Notes under the pieces: model-generated
What the model was told of the DNA's origin: nothing
Databases searched by the model: none
Seen by the model: only the letters and a program-made list of their open reading frames with translations
Position numbers and translations under genes: made by a program
Shown here: positions 43,749-54,000 of the stretch, one piece after another
Position numbering within the stretch: the first letter of the stretch is position 1
Layout: every line of letters starts with the position of its first letter
Origin: an uncultured Acidimicrobiales bacterium
GTDB lineage: Bacteria > Actinomycetota > Acidimicrobiia > Acidimicrobiales > SZUA-35
Assembly: GCA_938029215.1 (NCBI GenBank)
Contig: CALHFG010000022.1
Location: forward strand, 1-64,000
Direction: 5' to 3'
DNA length: 64,000 nucleotides

Positions 43749-44867
43749 TCAGTTTTCCTCGGTGAGGTCGTCGGGGTCGGGTCCCATGTCGTGAATCAGA
43801 CCGCGGCGGGCTGGTGCATCCTCGGTCGAGGCAAGGTCGTTGATGCGGCGGATCATCTCGTGCAGTCTGGCAAAGCTCCGGTTGTTGAACCGTACGGTGA
43901 GCCGGGGTAGGTCGATGTGATCGCCGTCCCGGACCTCGGCGGTGGTCGGCTCGCCTCGGCGCAGGCTGTCATCAACGAAGATGTCGTGAAACTCGTCGTT
44001 GAGGATGGCGATGGACTCGTCGCTGATAGGGCCATTGAGTCTGATCACCAACAGTTTGCCGACATAGCGGATCGAGTGGTAGGTGCTGTAAAAGTGGCAC
44101 ACGTAGTGAGCGGCCTCTTCGGCGTCGTGGGTGTGGAAGTAGAGACCGGTGTCGGCTGGACTGATGTTCCCTCCACCGCCTAACTCGTTGTTCACGAACG
44201 TCTGCCAACCATCCCAGTAGGTGGACTCGGGGGCATCGAGCAGAACGATGGGCGCGGGGTATGACTTGCCCGTCTGGATGAGGGTGAGGAGTTCAAAGCC
44301 TTCGTCGAGGGTGCCAAAACCACCGGGCATAAGAACAAAAGCATCACTTTCCTTCATGAAGTACAACTTCCGCGTAAAGAAGTACTTGAAGGTCGCAAGC
44401 TTTGGGTCGTCGACGATGATGTCGGCAGCTTTGGCCTCGAACGGAAGAACGATGTTGACCCCGTAACTGTTCTCGATTCCTGCACCCTCGATGGCAGCGG
44501 TCATCACGCCTGGTCCGGCGCCCGAGATGATCATCCAGTCTCGCTCGGCGATGAGCCGGCAAAACTCGGCCGTCAGTTTGTAGTCCGGGGCGTCGGGATC
44601 GGTGCGGGCTGAGCCAAAGACCGTGCACTTGGCTCGGTCGGGATCTTGGCCAAACACCTTCGAACCGTTGAGCATTTCAGCGAGCGCTTGGGATGCGATC
44701 TTGAGCTCAAGTCTTGAAAGCCTCGCTGCGTCCATGTCGAGCGAGGTAGTAATCAAGCGACGGATGATGTCGTCGTTCTGGTCTTCACCGATTTCGGAGA
44801 TCAACTGAGTAACCAGTTGGTCCACCGCCGCCTCGCCGTACAGATTTCTAGGTCTCGGAGCGCTCAC
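43749..44867 (-). CDS. LOG-family (TIGR00730) Rossmann-fold protein, long form
   Basis: This 372-residue protein carries the diagnostic PGGFGTLDE (181-189) of LOG/lysine-decarboxylase-like phosphoribohydrolases, which release bases from nucleoside 5'-monophosphates. The nucleotide-binding FGSARTDPD and ISGAGPGVM are also present. Standard LOG proteins are about 190-250 residues; this one has an extra 80-residue helical N-terminus and a C-terminal extension of about 110 residues. It starts with GTG and lies 14 bases downstream of fbiC. The true substrate in bacteria of this type is not settled. Confidence 0.85.
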   Translation of the reverse strand: MSAPRPRNLYGEAAVDQLVTQLISEIGEDQNDDIIRRLITTSLDMDAARLSRLELKIASQALAEMLNGSKVFGQDPDRAKCTVFGSARTDPDAPDYKLTAEFCRLIAERDWMIISGAGPGVMTAAIEGAGIENSYGVNIVLPFEAKAADIIVDDPKLATFKYFFTRKLYFMKESDAFVLMPGGFGTLDEGFELLTLIQTGKSYPAPIVLLDAPESTYWDGWQTFVNNELGGGGNISPADTGLYFHTHDAEEAAHYVCHFYSTYHSIRYVGKLLVIRLNGPISDESIAILNDEFHDIFVDDSLRRGEPTTAEVRDGDHIDLPRLTVRFNNRSFARLHEMIRRINDLASTEDAPARRGLIHDMGPDPDDLTEEN

Positions 44868-44881
44868 GTCTGAAACGGTAC

Positions 44882-47251
44882 CTAGGAAACGGCAAGCTTG
44901 TAGCCTGTTGTGCGCTGAACCAGTGTGCGGCCAAGGGGAGCGATAATGTCTTCGAAGTCTTCGACGGTCAGACCCTGCCCGTGGGTCGCGCCTGCGGCCC
45001 GGCTGATGTTCTCACTCATGAGCGTTCCGCCCAGATCGTTGCATCCGGCCTGAAGCATTTGGCGAGCACCTTCGACTCCGATCTTGACCCAGCTTGCCTG
45101 AACGTTTGGGATCAACGCCCCGTAGGCCAAACGAGCGACGGCATGCACCAGCAAGGTCTCACGGAAGGTTGGTCCGCGGCGGGCCATTTTCCGTAGATAG
45201 ATGGGTGCGGCCATATGGATAAAGGGCAAACCGACAAACTCGGTGAATCCGCCCGTCTCCTCCTGAAGATCACGCGTGATGAGGAGATGTTTGACCCAGC
45301 TCTGTGGGGTCTCAACCGCCCCGAACATCATCGTGACGTTGCTGTGGAGTCCGACCTTATGCGCGACTCGATGCGCCTCGAGCCACTCTTCGGTGTTGAT
45401 CTTGTCAGGGCACAGAATCTCTCGAACCTCGTCGTCAAGAATTTCGGCTGCGGTTCCGGGCAGGGACTTCTGGCCTGCCTCCATAAGGCGAGTGAGGTAG
45501 CTCTCGAGCGACTCGTTCAGGCGCTTGGCGCCCTCGGTGACCTCGAGTGCGGTGAAGCCATGGATGTGGATATCCGGTGCTACCGCGCGCACCGCCTTGG
45601 TGACATCGATGTAGTACTCGCCATCGAAGTCCGGGTGAATGCCGCCTTGTAGACAGACCTCGGTGGCGCCGGCCTCCACGGCCTCGACGACACGCTCCTG
45701 CATCTGCTCCAGGGTGAGGAGATACGGGGCGCCGCGAAGGTTTAGGCTGAGTGGTCCTTTGGAGAACCCACAGAACCGACACTTGAACGTGCAGACATTC
45801 GTGTAGTTGATATTTCGGTTCTTGACGAAGGTAACCGCGTCGCCCACGAGCCGCCGGCGTAGGTCGTCGGCGGCTTTGGCGATATGGCCAACGTCTGAGC
45901 CGCGTGCGGTGATGAGAGTGAGTAATTCGTCGAAGCCGGGCTGTTCTCCGGCTCCGATGCCACTGAGCACCTCGCTCACCGGACGGGTCGCCGTGGCGGT
46001 CGGCTCAATGATGTGAGGCGGGATGGCTGGCGAGCCGCTGTACCACTGGGTGGACCGCTCGCCGGTGAGAATTACCTCGGCACCGTCTGTTCCGGTGTCG
46101 GCCGCGATGAATTCGGCTTTCTCAGGGAACACAGAGCCGGGGTCGTCCCGGGCGAGGCTCTCGCTGTCGGATCGGTCCATGACCGCAAACCGGAGGTCTT
46201 CGTGGATCCAACGGTCGGGATCTTGCGCGAATTCGGGGTAGATCGTGAGGCGCGGTGCCAGAACGTGTCCGTGAGCCTCGGTGGTCGAGCGAATCCGTTC
46301 GAGTTCGGGCCAGGGGCGTTCGGGGTTCACGTGATCGGCGGTCACTGGCGACACTCCGCCCCAGTCGTCGATGCCCGCACTGAGAAGTTGGCCAAAGTCA
46401 TCGCTCAGATTCGGTGGTGCTTGCAAATGGACCTCGGGAGGAAGAATGATTCGAGCCAGCGCAATCGCTCGTAGGTAGTCCTCGCTCGGACACGCATCGT
46501 GTTTCCACATGCTCGTGCCCTCCTTTGGAAGGAAGTTTTGAACGATGACTTCCTGCACATGACCGAACCTGCGGTGGGAGACAGCGATTGCTTCGAGAGC
46601 GGTGATCCGGTCGGCCTCGGTCTCTCCGATCCCAACGAGGATGCCGGTGGTGAACGGGATGGCGAGCTCGCCCGCAGCATCCAAGGTGGCGAGCCTTCGT
46701 GCTGGCACCTTGTCGGGCGCGTTGCGGTGAGCATCAAGATCGTCTCGCAACGACTCGATCATCATGCCTTGGCTGGGCGAGACCGATCGCAGTTTGTCGA
46801 GCTCGTCGGAGTAGAGCGCACCGGCATTTGCGTGGGGGAGCAAGCCGGTTTCTTCATACACCTGCTTGGCCATCGCGTGGAGGTAGTCAATCGTTGATTC
46901 ATAACCGTGATCGGCGAGCCAATCACGAGCGGCTGGGTATCGCAGTTCTGGACGTTCCCCTAACGTGAACAGGGCTTCATGGCAGCCAGCCCGCGCACCC
47001 CGTTTTGCGATCTTCAGAACCTCGGCCGGTGCGAGGTACGGGTGATCGAGGCGGGCCGGGGGTTGAGCGAAGGTGCAATATCCACATTGATCACGACACA
47101 GCATGGTGAGCGGAATGAACACCTTGGGCGAAAACGTTATTCGCGATCCAAACTGCCGATCGCGAATGGCGGTGGCTGCGCTCAGGAGCTCGTCGGTGCT
47201 CTTGCGGGACAATGACTGGTTGTTCGTTACGAGTTCGGTGAGTCGGGGCAT
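44882..47251 (-). CDS. fbiC: FbiC, fused CofG/CofH FO synthase (coenzyme F420)
   Basis: FbiC makes FO, the deazaflavin core of coenzyme F420, from tyrosine and a ribityl-uracil precursor. The 789 residues hold two radical SAM modules with CxxxCxxC clusters: CRDQCGYC (52-59, CofG half) and CTFKCRFC (487-494, CofH half). Fusion of the two is typical of actinobacteria, while archaea use separate proteins. It is slightly shorter than the mycobacterial protein, at the N-terminus. It follows an HxlR regulator by eight bases and precedes the LOG gene by 14, so the three are probably cotranscribed. Confidence 0.95.
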   Translation of the reverse strand: MPRLTELVTNNQSLSRKSTDELLSAATAIRDRQFGSRITFSPKVFIPLTMLCRDQCGYCTFAQPPARLDHPYLAPAEVLKIAKRGARAGCHEALFTLGERPELRYPAARDWLADHGYESTIDYLHAMAKQVYEETGLLPHANAGALYSDELDKLRSVSPSQGMMIESLRDDLDAHRNAPDKVPARRLATLDAAGELAIPFTTGILVGIGETEADRITALEAIAVSHRRFGHVQEVIVQNFLPKEGTSMWKHDACPSEDYLRAIALARIILPPEVHLQAPPNLSDDFGQLLSAGIDDWGGVSPVTADHVNPERPWPELERIRSTTEAHGHVLAPRLTIYPEFAQDPDRWIHEDLRFAVMDRSDSESLARDDPGSVFPEKAEFIAADTGTDGAEVILTGERSTQWYSGSPAIPPHIIEPTATATRPVSEVLSGIGAGEQPGFDELLTLITARGSDVGHIAKAADDLRRRLVGDAVTFVKNRNINYTNVCTFKCRFCGFSKGPLSLNLRGAPYLLTLEQMQERVVEAVEAGATEVCLQGGIHPDFDGEYYIDVTKAVRAVAPDIHIHGFTALEVTEGAKRLNESLESYLTRLMEAGQKSLPGTAAEILDDEVREILCPDKINTEEWLEAHRVAHKVGLHSNVTMMFGAVETPQSWVKHLLITRDLQEETGGFTEFVGLPFIHMAAPIYLRKMARRGPTFRETLLVHAVARLAYGALIPNVQASWVKIGVEGARQMLQAGCNDLGGTLMSENISRAAGATHGQGLTVEDFEDIIAPLGRTLVQRTTGYKLAVS

Positions 47252-47259
47252 TTCGGGCC

Positions 47260-47706
47260 TCAGGTGCTTTCGAGGGAACGGGAATTGGAGCTTCGTACTT
47301 GGCCCGGCGGGACCGAAACATCACAGGCGGGACAGTGCACGCCGAGATCGAGCGGCGTGTCGCAGCGACTGTGTTTCAGGATCGTCGGCGGTGTGCCGCT
47401 GGCGTACCAGCGGTCGCCCCACATCATGAGGGCGATGAGCGACGCGGAAAGATCGGCGCCCTTAGGGGTCAGGCGGTACTCATGGCGCAGGGGCCGATCC
47501 TGGTATGGGACTTTGTCGAGCACGCCGTCTGAAACCAGTTGCTGGAGTCGGTCCGAAAGCAGGTTTTTCGCTACCCCAAGCTCGGCTTGAATTTCGCTAA
47601 AGCGATGGTGTCCTCGAAAGACATCGCGCAGAATGAGCAACGTCCAGCGATCACCGATCACACCGAGGGTTGCCTCGATTGAGCAGAGTGAAGTCTCAGA
47701 ACCCAT
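47260..47706 (-). CDS. HxlR-family winged-helix regulator
   Basis: This 148-residue protein has the HxlR core CSIEATLGVIGDRWTLLILRDVFRGHHRFSEIQ, with a wing ending in PLRHEYRLTPKGADL. A C-terminal cluster of three cysteines (RCDTPLDLGVHCPAC) could bind zinc or sense oxidants, which is more than a minimal HxlR. It is encoded directly upstream of fbiC, with eight bases between, and may control F420-related genes or itself. The GGAGA before the ATG is only one base away, so the leader may be very short. Confidence 0.88.
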   Translation of the reverse strand: MGSETSLCSIEATLGVIGDRWTLLILRDVFRGHHRFSEIQAELGVAKNLLSDRLQQLVSDGVLDKVPYQDRPLRHEYRLTPKGADLSASLIALMMWGDRWYASGTPPTILKHSRCDTPLDLGVHCPACDVSVPPGQVRSSNSRSLEST

Positions 47707-47757
47707 TCTCCAAGACTAGTAGGTTGCAAAGTTAAACCGACAATTTCAGAGCAATAC

Positions 47758-48375
47758 TCAGCGCCGACGGGAATTGGTCGTCCAGTGCGTTGGCCATTGG
47801 TCCTGCTTCGCAATCGGTACTCGCCACTGGGATGATGGGCCAGACATCGAACTGTGATGAGTGTTGAGGGCACTCTGCAAGGCCGCCGGGTCGAGTCGAT
47901 GGTCGTCAGCAGCCCATCGGGTAACGCCGCCACTCTCGAGGGTGTCGGCGAGAATCTCGAGCACGCCCGACACTCCGATCGACCACAGTTGGAGATCAGG
48001 ATCCGCGTAACTTCCGAAATAGGCGCGTGAACCCGGGTGTTGCTCGGTCTGCAGCTCCATCCAGATCATTCCCTTGCCGTACTTCGCGATCGGCACGAGG
48101 AGTTCTGGAAACCCCAGGCCGATCATTCCGTCTCGGCACGCCAGTGCTTCGGTTGGAGTCAAGAACCCGTCGTAGGCGGGTCGGCTGAACTGCTCTGGCG
48201 ACCACCAGGTCCAGAAGTCTCGGAGTTCGGTGGGGAGCGAGAGCGGGTCAAGGCTTGCGGTGATCAGCTTGATCTGCTGCGCGCTTTCCCGAAGTGACCG
48301 GTCCGGGCTGCAATAGATCCCGTATTCGGCGACCGCGGTTGCCACGCGCGAGGTTGCGGCCTCCAAGAGGATCAT
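47758..48375 (-). CDS. SMI1/KNR4-like protein
   Basis: This 205-residue protein shows the SMI1/KNR4 pattern: a start LPTELRDFWTWWSPEQF, a YDGFLTPTEALACRDGM segment, and an acidic/aromatic C-terminal half with SVSGVLEILADTLESGGVT. Members often act as immunity proteins against contact-dependent or polymorphic toxins. No toxin gene is adjacent, so it is an orphan here. The final 35 residues are basic and low-complexity. Confidence 0.6.
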   Translation of the reverse strand: MILLEAATSRVATAVAEYGIYCSPDRSLRESAQQIKLITASLDPLSLPTELRDFWTWWSPEQFSRPAYDGFLTPTEALACRDGMIGLGFPELLVPIAKYGKGMIWMELQTEQHPGSRAYFGSYADPDLQLWSIGVSGVLEILADTLESGGVTRWAADDHRLDPAALQSALNTHHSSMSGPSSQWRVPIAKQDQWPTHWTTNSRRR

Positions 48376-48481
48376 TCCTTCATCTCCACAGGTCAGAAGG
48401 TAAAGCAGCCGGGCCCTTGGCTACATGGGTAGAACCACTGTTGGTGGTGCCGCGGGCGATCGCTAGTTCATGGAAGGTTTG

Positions 48482-48763
48482 TCAGTCGACCCGAACCCGC
48501 AGTGAGCGTCTGGTCACTGCGCAGCCGCTCATCCACAGCGCCAAGGCTAATGCAAGGACAGCCCCGCTGGCCGAATCGTTGGCGTCGGAGAACGCTAAAA
48601 CCCCCGACTCTGCCGACGGAGACTTGCTGGTAAGAATGAGCATCATGACCGACATCATCATGATTGCGGCCAGGATCACTCGGTAGTCGACCGAGGAAGC
48701 AATTGCGCGACCGCGTGAGTGAGGTGGGTACGTCGACTCGCCGGTCGAAAAGGTTGGCGGCAT
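48482..48763 (-). CDS. Small two-segment membrane protein
   Basis: This 93-residue frame has two hydrophobic stretches: YRVILAAIMMMSVMMLILTS near 27-46 and GAVLALALALWMSGCAV near 67-83, each bounded by charged residues. The Arg-rich C-terminus (TRRSLRVRVD) suggests a cytoplasmic tail. No family is recognised. The overlapping frames on both strands lack such structure. Confidence 0.55.
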   Translation of the reverse strand: MPPTFSTGESTYPPHSRGRAIASSVDYRVILAAIMMMSVMMLILTSKSPSAESGVLAFSDANDSASGAVLALALALWMSGCAVTRRSLRVRVD

Positions 48764-48870
48764 CCATGCATCTTTGCCGCTCGGGACACCTCGTGTCCAC
48801 GTTTCGAACCGGAAATTAACTCGCTCGTACTCCTACATTTGGCACCTGGATGCCACGGCAGGGGTGGACT

Positions 48871-49647
48871 CTAGGCTGCCGGCAGTATGAGCCCGGTCTT
48901 CCAGATTGCTCGGTCGCCGGTATGTACGGCATCGAAAGAGTTTCGACCATGGAGGACGAGGTCGTCACGCCAGGTAACACCTTCACCCCGATTCAGGCCA
49001 ACTGGCAAGATCAGTTCGCTGGGTAGACGGGTCTCGAGGAATTCATGGAAGTCTCGATTGAGCTTTTCGGCCTCGGGCGCTGGGTCGGCGCCGAGGCAAT
49101 AGAAGTTGAAGTTGAGGTCTACGGTGCCGTCGTCAGCGATCTTGACGATGGGACGGTCTTTGAAGTCGGCTGCCTTCTGATAGCGAACGTTGACCGTTTG
49201 AAGACGTTCGAGCAGTTCGGCTTCTTCGGCGGCCATGAAGTCGACAAGCGATCGCCCGGAGATGAACGTGGTCTCTCCTCCACGAGGCGCTGCAGCCTCG
49301 CAATAGAACAACATGACCCCAGCCGCCGAACTGACATAGGACTCGTCGGTGTGAAGCGGCTGTGCGTTCTTGCTATGGCGAAACGCGTCCATGTCTGGCA
49401 CATCGGACCGATAGCGGATCTCGCTCCACCTCTCGCCGGTCGGTGCCCCGCCCATCGTAAAGTCCTCGGCGATGTTTACCGGCGTGCCAATGGCCTCCAC
49501 GAGACTGTCGTAGTAGTTGCGCAAGTCCTCAGGCGTCCGAGCCGGTGAAAGCCGAACAACCTCGTGGTCTCGGATCGCTTGTCGAGCCACGATGGCATCG
49601 CTAGAGATATCACTGCCGGATAGTTCGACCGTCGTCGAGAATTTCAT
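48871..49647 (-). CDS. TauD/TfdA-family 2-oxoglutarate dioxygenase
   Basis: This 258-residue enzyme is read from the ATG at 49647, which has GGAGGGG just upstream; the longer frame to 49803 has no support. The iron site is intact: His99 and Asp101 in PLHTDESY, distal His233 in LVLHGRNSFD, and Arg246 for 2-oxoglutarate. TauD-like enzymes hydroxylate small acids and are common tailoring enzymes. It is the last gene of the biosynthetic locus, 103 bases after the acyl-CoA dehydrogenase, and may hydroxylate the starter or the product (inference). Confidence 0.85.
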   Translation of the reverse strand: MKFSTTVELSGSDISSDAIVARQAIRDHEVVRLSPARTPEDLRNYYDSLVEAIGTPVNIAEDFTMGGAPTGERWSEIRYRSDVPDMDAFRHSKNAQPLHTDESYVSSAAGVMLFYCEAAAPRGGETTFISGRSLVDFMAAEEAELLERLQTVNVRYQKAADFKDRPIVKIADDGTVDLNFNFYCLGADPAPEAEKLNRDFHEFLETRLPSELILPVGLNRGEGVTWRDDLVLHGRNSFDAVHTGDRAIWKTGLILPAA

Positions 49648-49750
49648 AGCCCCTCCGCATGGGTGTTTCGCCGCTCGTCTACCAATGAGGGTACCTGTTG
49701 GTGTCTTGCCGGTCGAAGGAAGAAATGCCCGGCTTACTAGGCTGTCCGGC

Positions 49751-50968
49751 TCAAGATCGTGGAACATCCTTCCACGGGATGTTCTTGTCCATACGCGGTT
49801 CACCCGGCAGACCGAGAAGTTGCTCGCCCAGAATGTTTTTCATGATCTCGGTCGTGCCACCTTCGATGCTGTTGGCCCGCACCCGAAGGAAGGCGTGGTG
49901 GATTCCTTCGCTGACACCACTGACGCTTAGGTTCTCGGGCCGTCGGAACGTGTAGTCGTAGCCGACCATGCCTGCCGCGCCCTCGAGTGACACCGCTGTG
50001 CTGAGGATTTCCTGGTTGAGCAGGGCCGACGCGAGCTTGGCGACGGACCCCTCGGGTCCGGGGTTGCCGGCTCGGCGGTTCTGCGACGCCCGCAGGTTGG
50101 TGAGACGCAGAACTTCCGAGCGGATCCACAGATCCGACACGGCGTCGCGCGCAACAGCCGTCTGTTCTTCGGTGGCAAGCGATTGCCACGCCTCCACCAG
50201 AGATGCAATGGTGCCCGACCCGCGCTTGGGAGCTCCGCCGGAACCGATTGCGGTTCGTTCGTTCATGAGCGTGGTGAGCGACGCCCGCCAGCCCTCACCG
50301 ACGTCTCCGATTCGGTGGGCATCGGGGACCCGAACGTCGGTCATATAGACCTCGTTGAATTCGGCTTCCCCGGTTATCTGGCGAAGCGGACGCACTTCTA
50401 CTCCCGGGGCTTTCATATCGAGCGCAAAGTAGGTCATTCCCTTGTGCTTTGGGGCATCGATATCGGAGCGCGTGACGAGCATTCCGAAGTCGGCAAGGTG
50501 GGCCAAGGTGTTCCACACCTTCTGGCCGTTGACGATCCACTCCTCACCGTCACGCACTGCTCTTGTTCCAAGGCCCGCGAAGTCACTTCCCGCCCCTGGC
50601 TCGCTAAAGAGCTGACACCAGCGCTCTGCGCCGGTGAACATTGGACGCAAGAATCGATCCTTTACCTCGTCTGAGCCGTGGGTGACGATGGTGGGGCCCG
50701 CGAGGTACATGAAGAACTGTGACGGCTCGGTCGCCGGTGCTCCGGCGTCGCGCACTGCCTGTTCGACCACACGTTGAAGTTGGGGGCGGACACCGAGCCC
50801 GCCGCGGCCTTCGGGAAAGTGCACCCACGCAACGCCGTAGTCGTACTGAAATCCGCGGAATTCCTCGTAGGAAAGAGAACTCGGATCGTGGTCGCGGAGA
50901 AGGTCGGCGACGGCGTCGGTTACCTTCTTCTGTTCGGCTTCAGGCGAGATCAGATCGGCGTTGGTCAC
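49751..50968 (-). CDS. Acyl-CoA dehydrogenase
   Basis: This 405-residue flavoprotein has the three-part ACAD fold. The middle domain shows CQLFSEPGAGSDFAGL and the C-terminal helices end in the substrate region IEGGTTEIMKNILGEQLLGLP, where the glutamate is the likely base. It would introduce an alpha-beta double bond into an acyl chain. It starts with GTG 55 bases after the PKS stop on the same strand. In this position it could supply or desaturate the acyl group used by the NRPS starter condensation domain, though a catabolic role is possible. Confidence 0.85.
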   Translation of the reverse strand: MTNADLISPEAEQKKVTDAVADLLRDHDPSSLSYEEFRGFQYDYGVAWVHFPEGRGGLGVRPQLQRVVEQAVRDAGAPATEPSQFFMYLAGPTIVTHGSDEVKDRFLRPMFTGAERWCQLFSEPGAGSDFAGLGTRAVRDGEEWIVNGQKVWNTLAHLADFGMLVTRSDIDAPKHKGMTYFALDMKAPGVEVRPLRQITGEAEFNEVYMTDVRVPDAHRIGDVGEGWRASLTTLMNERTAIGSGGAPKRGSGTIASLVEAWQSLATEEQTAVARDAVSDLWIRSEVLRLTNLRASQNRRAGNPGPEGSVAKLASALLNQEILSTAVSLEGAAGMVGYDYTFRRPENLSVSGVSEGIHHAFLRVRANSIEGGTTEIMKNILGEQLLGLPGEPRMDKNIPWKDVPRS

Positions 50969-51023
50969 AAATCAATTGTTACCGCTGGCTGCGCCAGACC
51001 CAAACTGCGTCGGACCCGGGACT

Positions 51024-54000
51024 CTAGGTGCGAACCCGAGTGCCGACCAGGGCGGCTTGAACCTGTCCGGCCAATGCGGCAATCTCGTCTTCTGATTGCA
51101 GCTTGGTGCTGTAGACGAAACGAAGTTCCAGTTGATCATTGGTGATCTCGGCGATGACCGACAGCGGATGGGCTCGGATGCCATCGAGACTCACGGTTCG
51201 TCCGGATTCTTCCGGCGCCACCATGATCGTTGCGTCCGTCTCGGCGGTGATGGTTCGTCCGACATAGTTGAACAACACGTCGGCCTGGGGAAGGTCGTTC
51301 ATTGCAGACCGGACGTCCGGCTCACCATAGAACCGCAAGGCATCGAACGATGCGGCAAACTCGGACCATTCCTTTGCATCGGTGAGTTGTTCGTCGGCGG
51401 TCTTCTGAGCGAAGACGACAAAGGGTTCGTATTGCAGAAAGAACCCAACCGTCTGAGACACATCCACGCCGGCGGAATCCCGTCCGTGGCTCAACCGTTC
51501 CACAACTGCGGCTGCGGTTCCGTTTTGGTTCGCTACTGCGGTTCCAAGAGCGTTGATAATCCGCAGGTCCGGGGTGTCGGCCAGAACCTCTGCGGTTTGG
51601 GCTGTGTCCAACTGGATGCTGTAGTGGGTGGCCGCGCTATTTGCCATGGACTCACGGTCGGTGGTTCCGGGAACTGCAGGACGAACGTCCTCCCACGGAA
51701 GAGCGGTCCAACGCTCGAGCAAGGCCGCACCCGATGTTCCTGTGGCCAGGTCGGTGAGGCCGTCGATCCATGTTGGGTAGTGCTCGGTTGCGATGAGCTC
51801 CTCGGGTGATCCACCACTGAGCAGTGCGTCCAGATCGTTCATGACCGTGAAGAGCGACATCCGATCGCTCACCATGTGATGCATCAGGAAGAGCAGCCTG
51901 GTTCGACCATCGGCGATAGTGAATCGGGCCACTTTACAGGTCGGTCCGTCGAAGAGGTTGAGCGAGCGCTGGAGGTCCTCACAGGTCGACAACAGCTCAC
52001 CGTCAGCCGCCGCTCCCACCGCATCGATTGCGAACTCTTCGAGCGGAATCGAGTTGCTCGGAATGATGTTCTGGATATCGGCATCGACCACGATTAGGTT
52101 GCTACGGAGCATCGGGTGTCGCTCGCCGAGCAGTTCGAGCGTTGAACGCAGCGTTTCGTTACTCCCAAACCCGTCTTCGCGTTCCAGCAGAACCGAAATA
52201 TTGAAATGGTTCGAGTCCGCCCACCGTCGGTCGAGGAACCGGTATTGGGCCGGACCGAGGGGGAATGAGTCGTCGGGGAGTCTTGTGATGGCGGTCGCCG
52301 AATCGTTCGAGACCAATGCGCTGACCGCCGCAACCATGGCGCCGAATTCCTGGTTCGCCGTGAGGGCGTTCAGTGGGATGGAGATTCCGAATTGGGTGCT
52401 GAGCCGGGTGGCAACTCGGGCCAGTTGAAGGGAGTCGCCACCGAGAGCGCTGAAGTCATCGGTGTCGGAACACTCGATGATTCCGATCTTGTCGGTCCAC
52501 TGTTCGAGAACGGCCTGGCGCACATCGGTAGGACGGTCCTCAGATCCACTCCGATCGGCCTCAGCCTCGAGTCGTGCCTGAGCGAGGAATGGAGACTCGG
52601 CGTGGACGTCGTCGATAATTCGTTTCTGCAGGTTGGTAGGTGAGACGTGCAGGACCGGTTCGTCCGACCTAAGTGCTTGTTCGAAGACTGCGACTCCTTC
52701 CGCCGGAGTGAAGCTATTGAGCTGGTCGACAAGATCGACGTCGGTCTTATAGGTCTCACGGAAGCTGGCGGCTGCACGGACACTCATGCCCATGTCTTTC
52801 CAGTCGTCCCATGCAACGGTGATCGCCGGGACGCCATCGGCTCTCGCAGCGGCGGCGGATGCTTGTGCGTAGGTGTTGCCTGTGACGTAGCTGATCTGAC
52901 CGAATCGGTTGTGGAACAACGTGCTGGCGATCGAGCTGGAGAGCAACACAAAGTCGAGCTCGCGGGACCGAGCCAAATCGAGAACGATGGCCGAGCCGAA
53001 CGACTTGGCCGCCATCATGTCGATGCTGTCCTGACGGGTTCTGGTTGCGAGGCTTCCCCGTTGATCGGCGAGGCCAGCAACCACGATGATGCCATCCAGG
53101 TGGCCATGCACGGCTTCTGCTCGCTCAAAGGCGGAACGCATGGCGGTGTGGTCCGAGGCATTGGCCGACACGATCTCTACCGCTGCCGCCGCGGCTTCGA
53201 TTTCGGCCAGGACGTGTAGGCGGTGCGTTAGCTCGGGATTGTCGGGATCTGGCGTTGGCCGGCCCGAACGCGATGTGAGCGTGAGCTTTGCGTTGTATGC
53301 GTGTGCAAGGTGCTCAGCGATACTGAGTCCGACGCCACCGAGGCCACCGACGATGAGGTACGAGCCTCCGGGGCGGAGCTTCGATTCGGAGGCATTTGGC
53401 GTCTCTTCGATCGAAACCCAGGGTGACCACACCCGACCACCACGAAGCCCCATCACTGCTGGTTCGACCATGGTGCGACCATCGATCGAGCTGAGCGAGC
53501 TGAGCTCGGCCACGAGACCGTCGATGTCGACCGAGGAGCTTGCCACGTCGAGGAGCCGGGTAGCGATCGAGGTGAATTCGATAGGAATTACCTTCGCCGA
53601 TCCGACCAAAGCAGCAGCACCGGGTCGAACCTTCGGTGTCGGTTCAAGGTCGAATCCATCGGCGGTCAGTAGATCAAGTTGTACCGGTTCTGATCCCATG
53701 ATCGAGCCGGTGAGTCGTGCTAGTAGTTCGGCACACAGGACACCGCGAGCGAGTTCGAATTCGACGGTCGCTGAAACGGTGGCTTGGGATGTCTCTTGGT
53801 TCAACATCCAGCCGTGCACGATCTGGCGGGGCCGAATTCGACCGATGAGATCGGCCAACCCGGACTCAATTGCCTGGGCATCGAGTGGATCGGTTGAGAA
53901 ATGGCCAGCCGATACTTCCGAAAAGCCCTCACCATCGGGAGTCACGATCGTGACCGGACCGAGCTTGCTCAGTTTCTGGCTCAGTTCGGATCCGATATCA

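Noticed and set aside
48780-48830. A TTCGAA-containing stretch resembling a tRNA T-loop
   Set aside because: No acceptor, D or anticodon stems can be paired around it.
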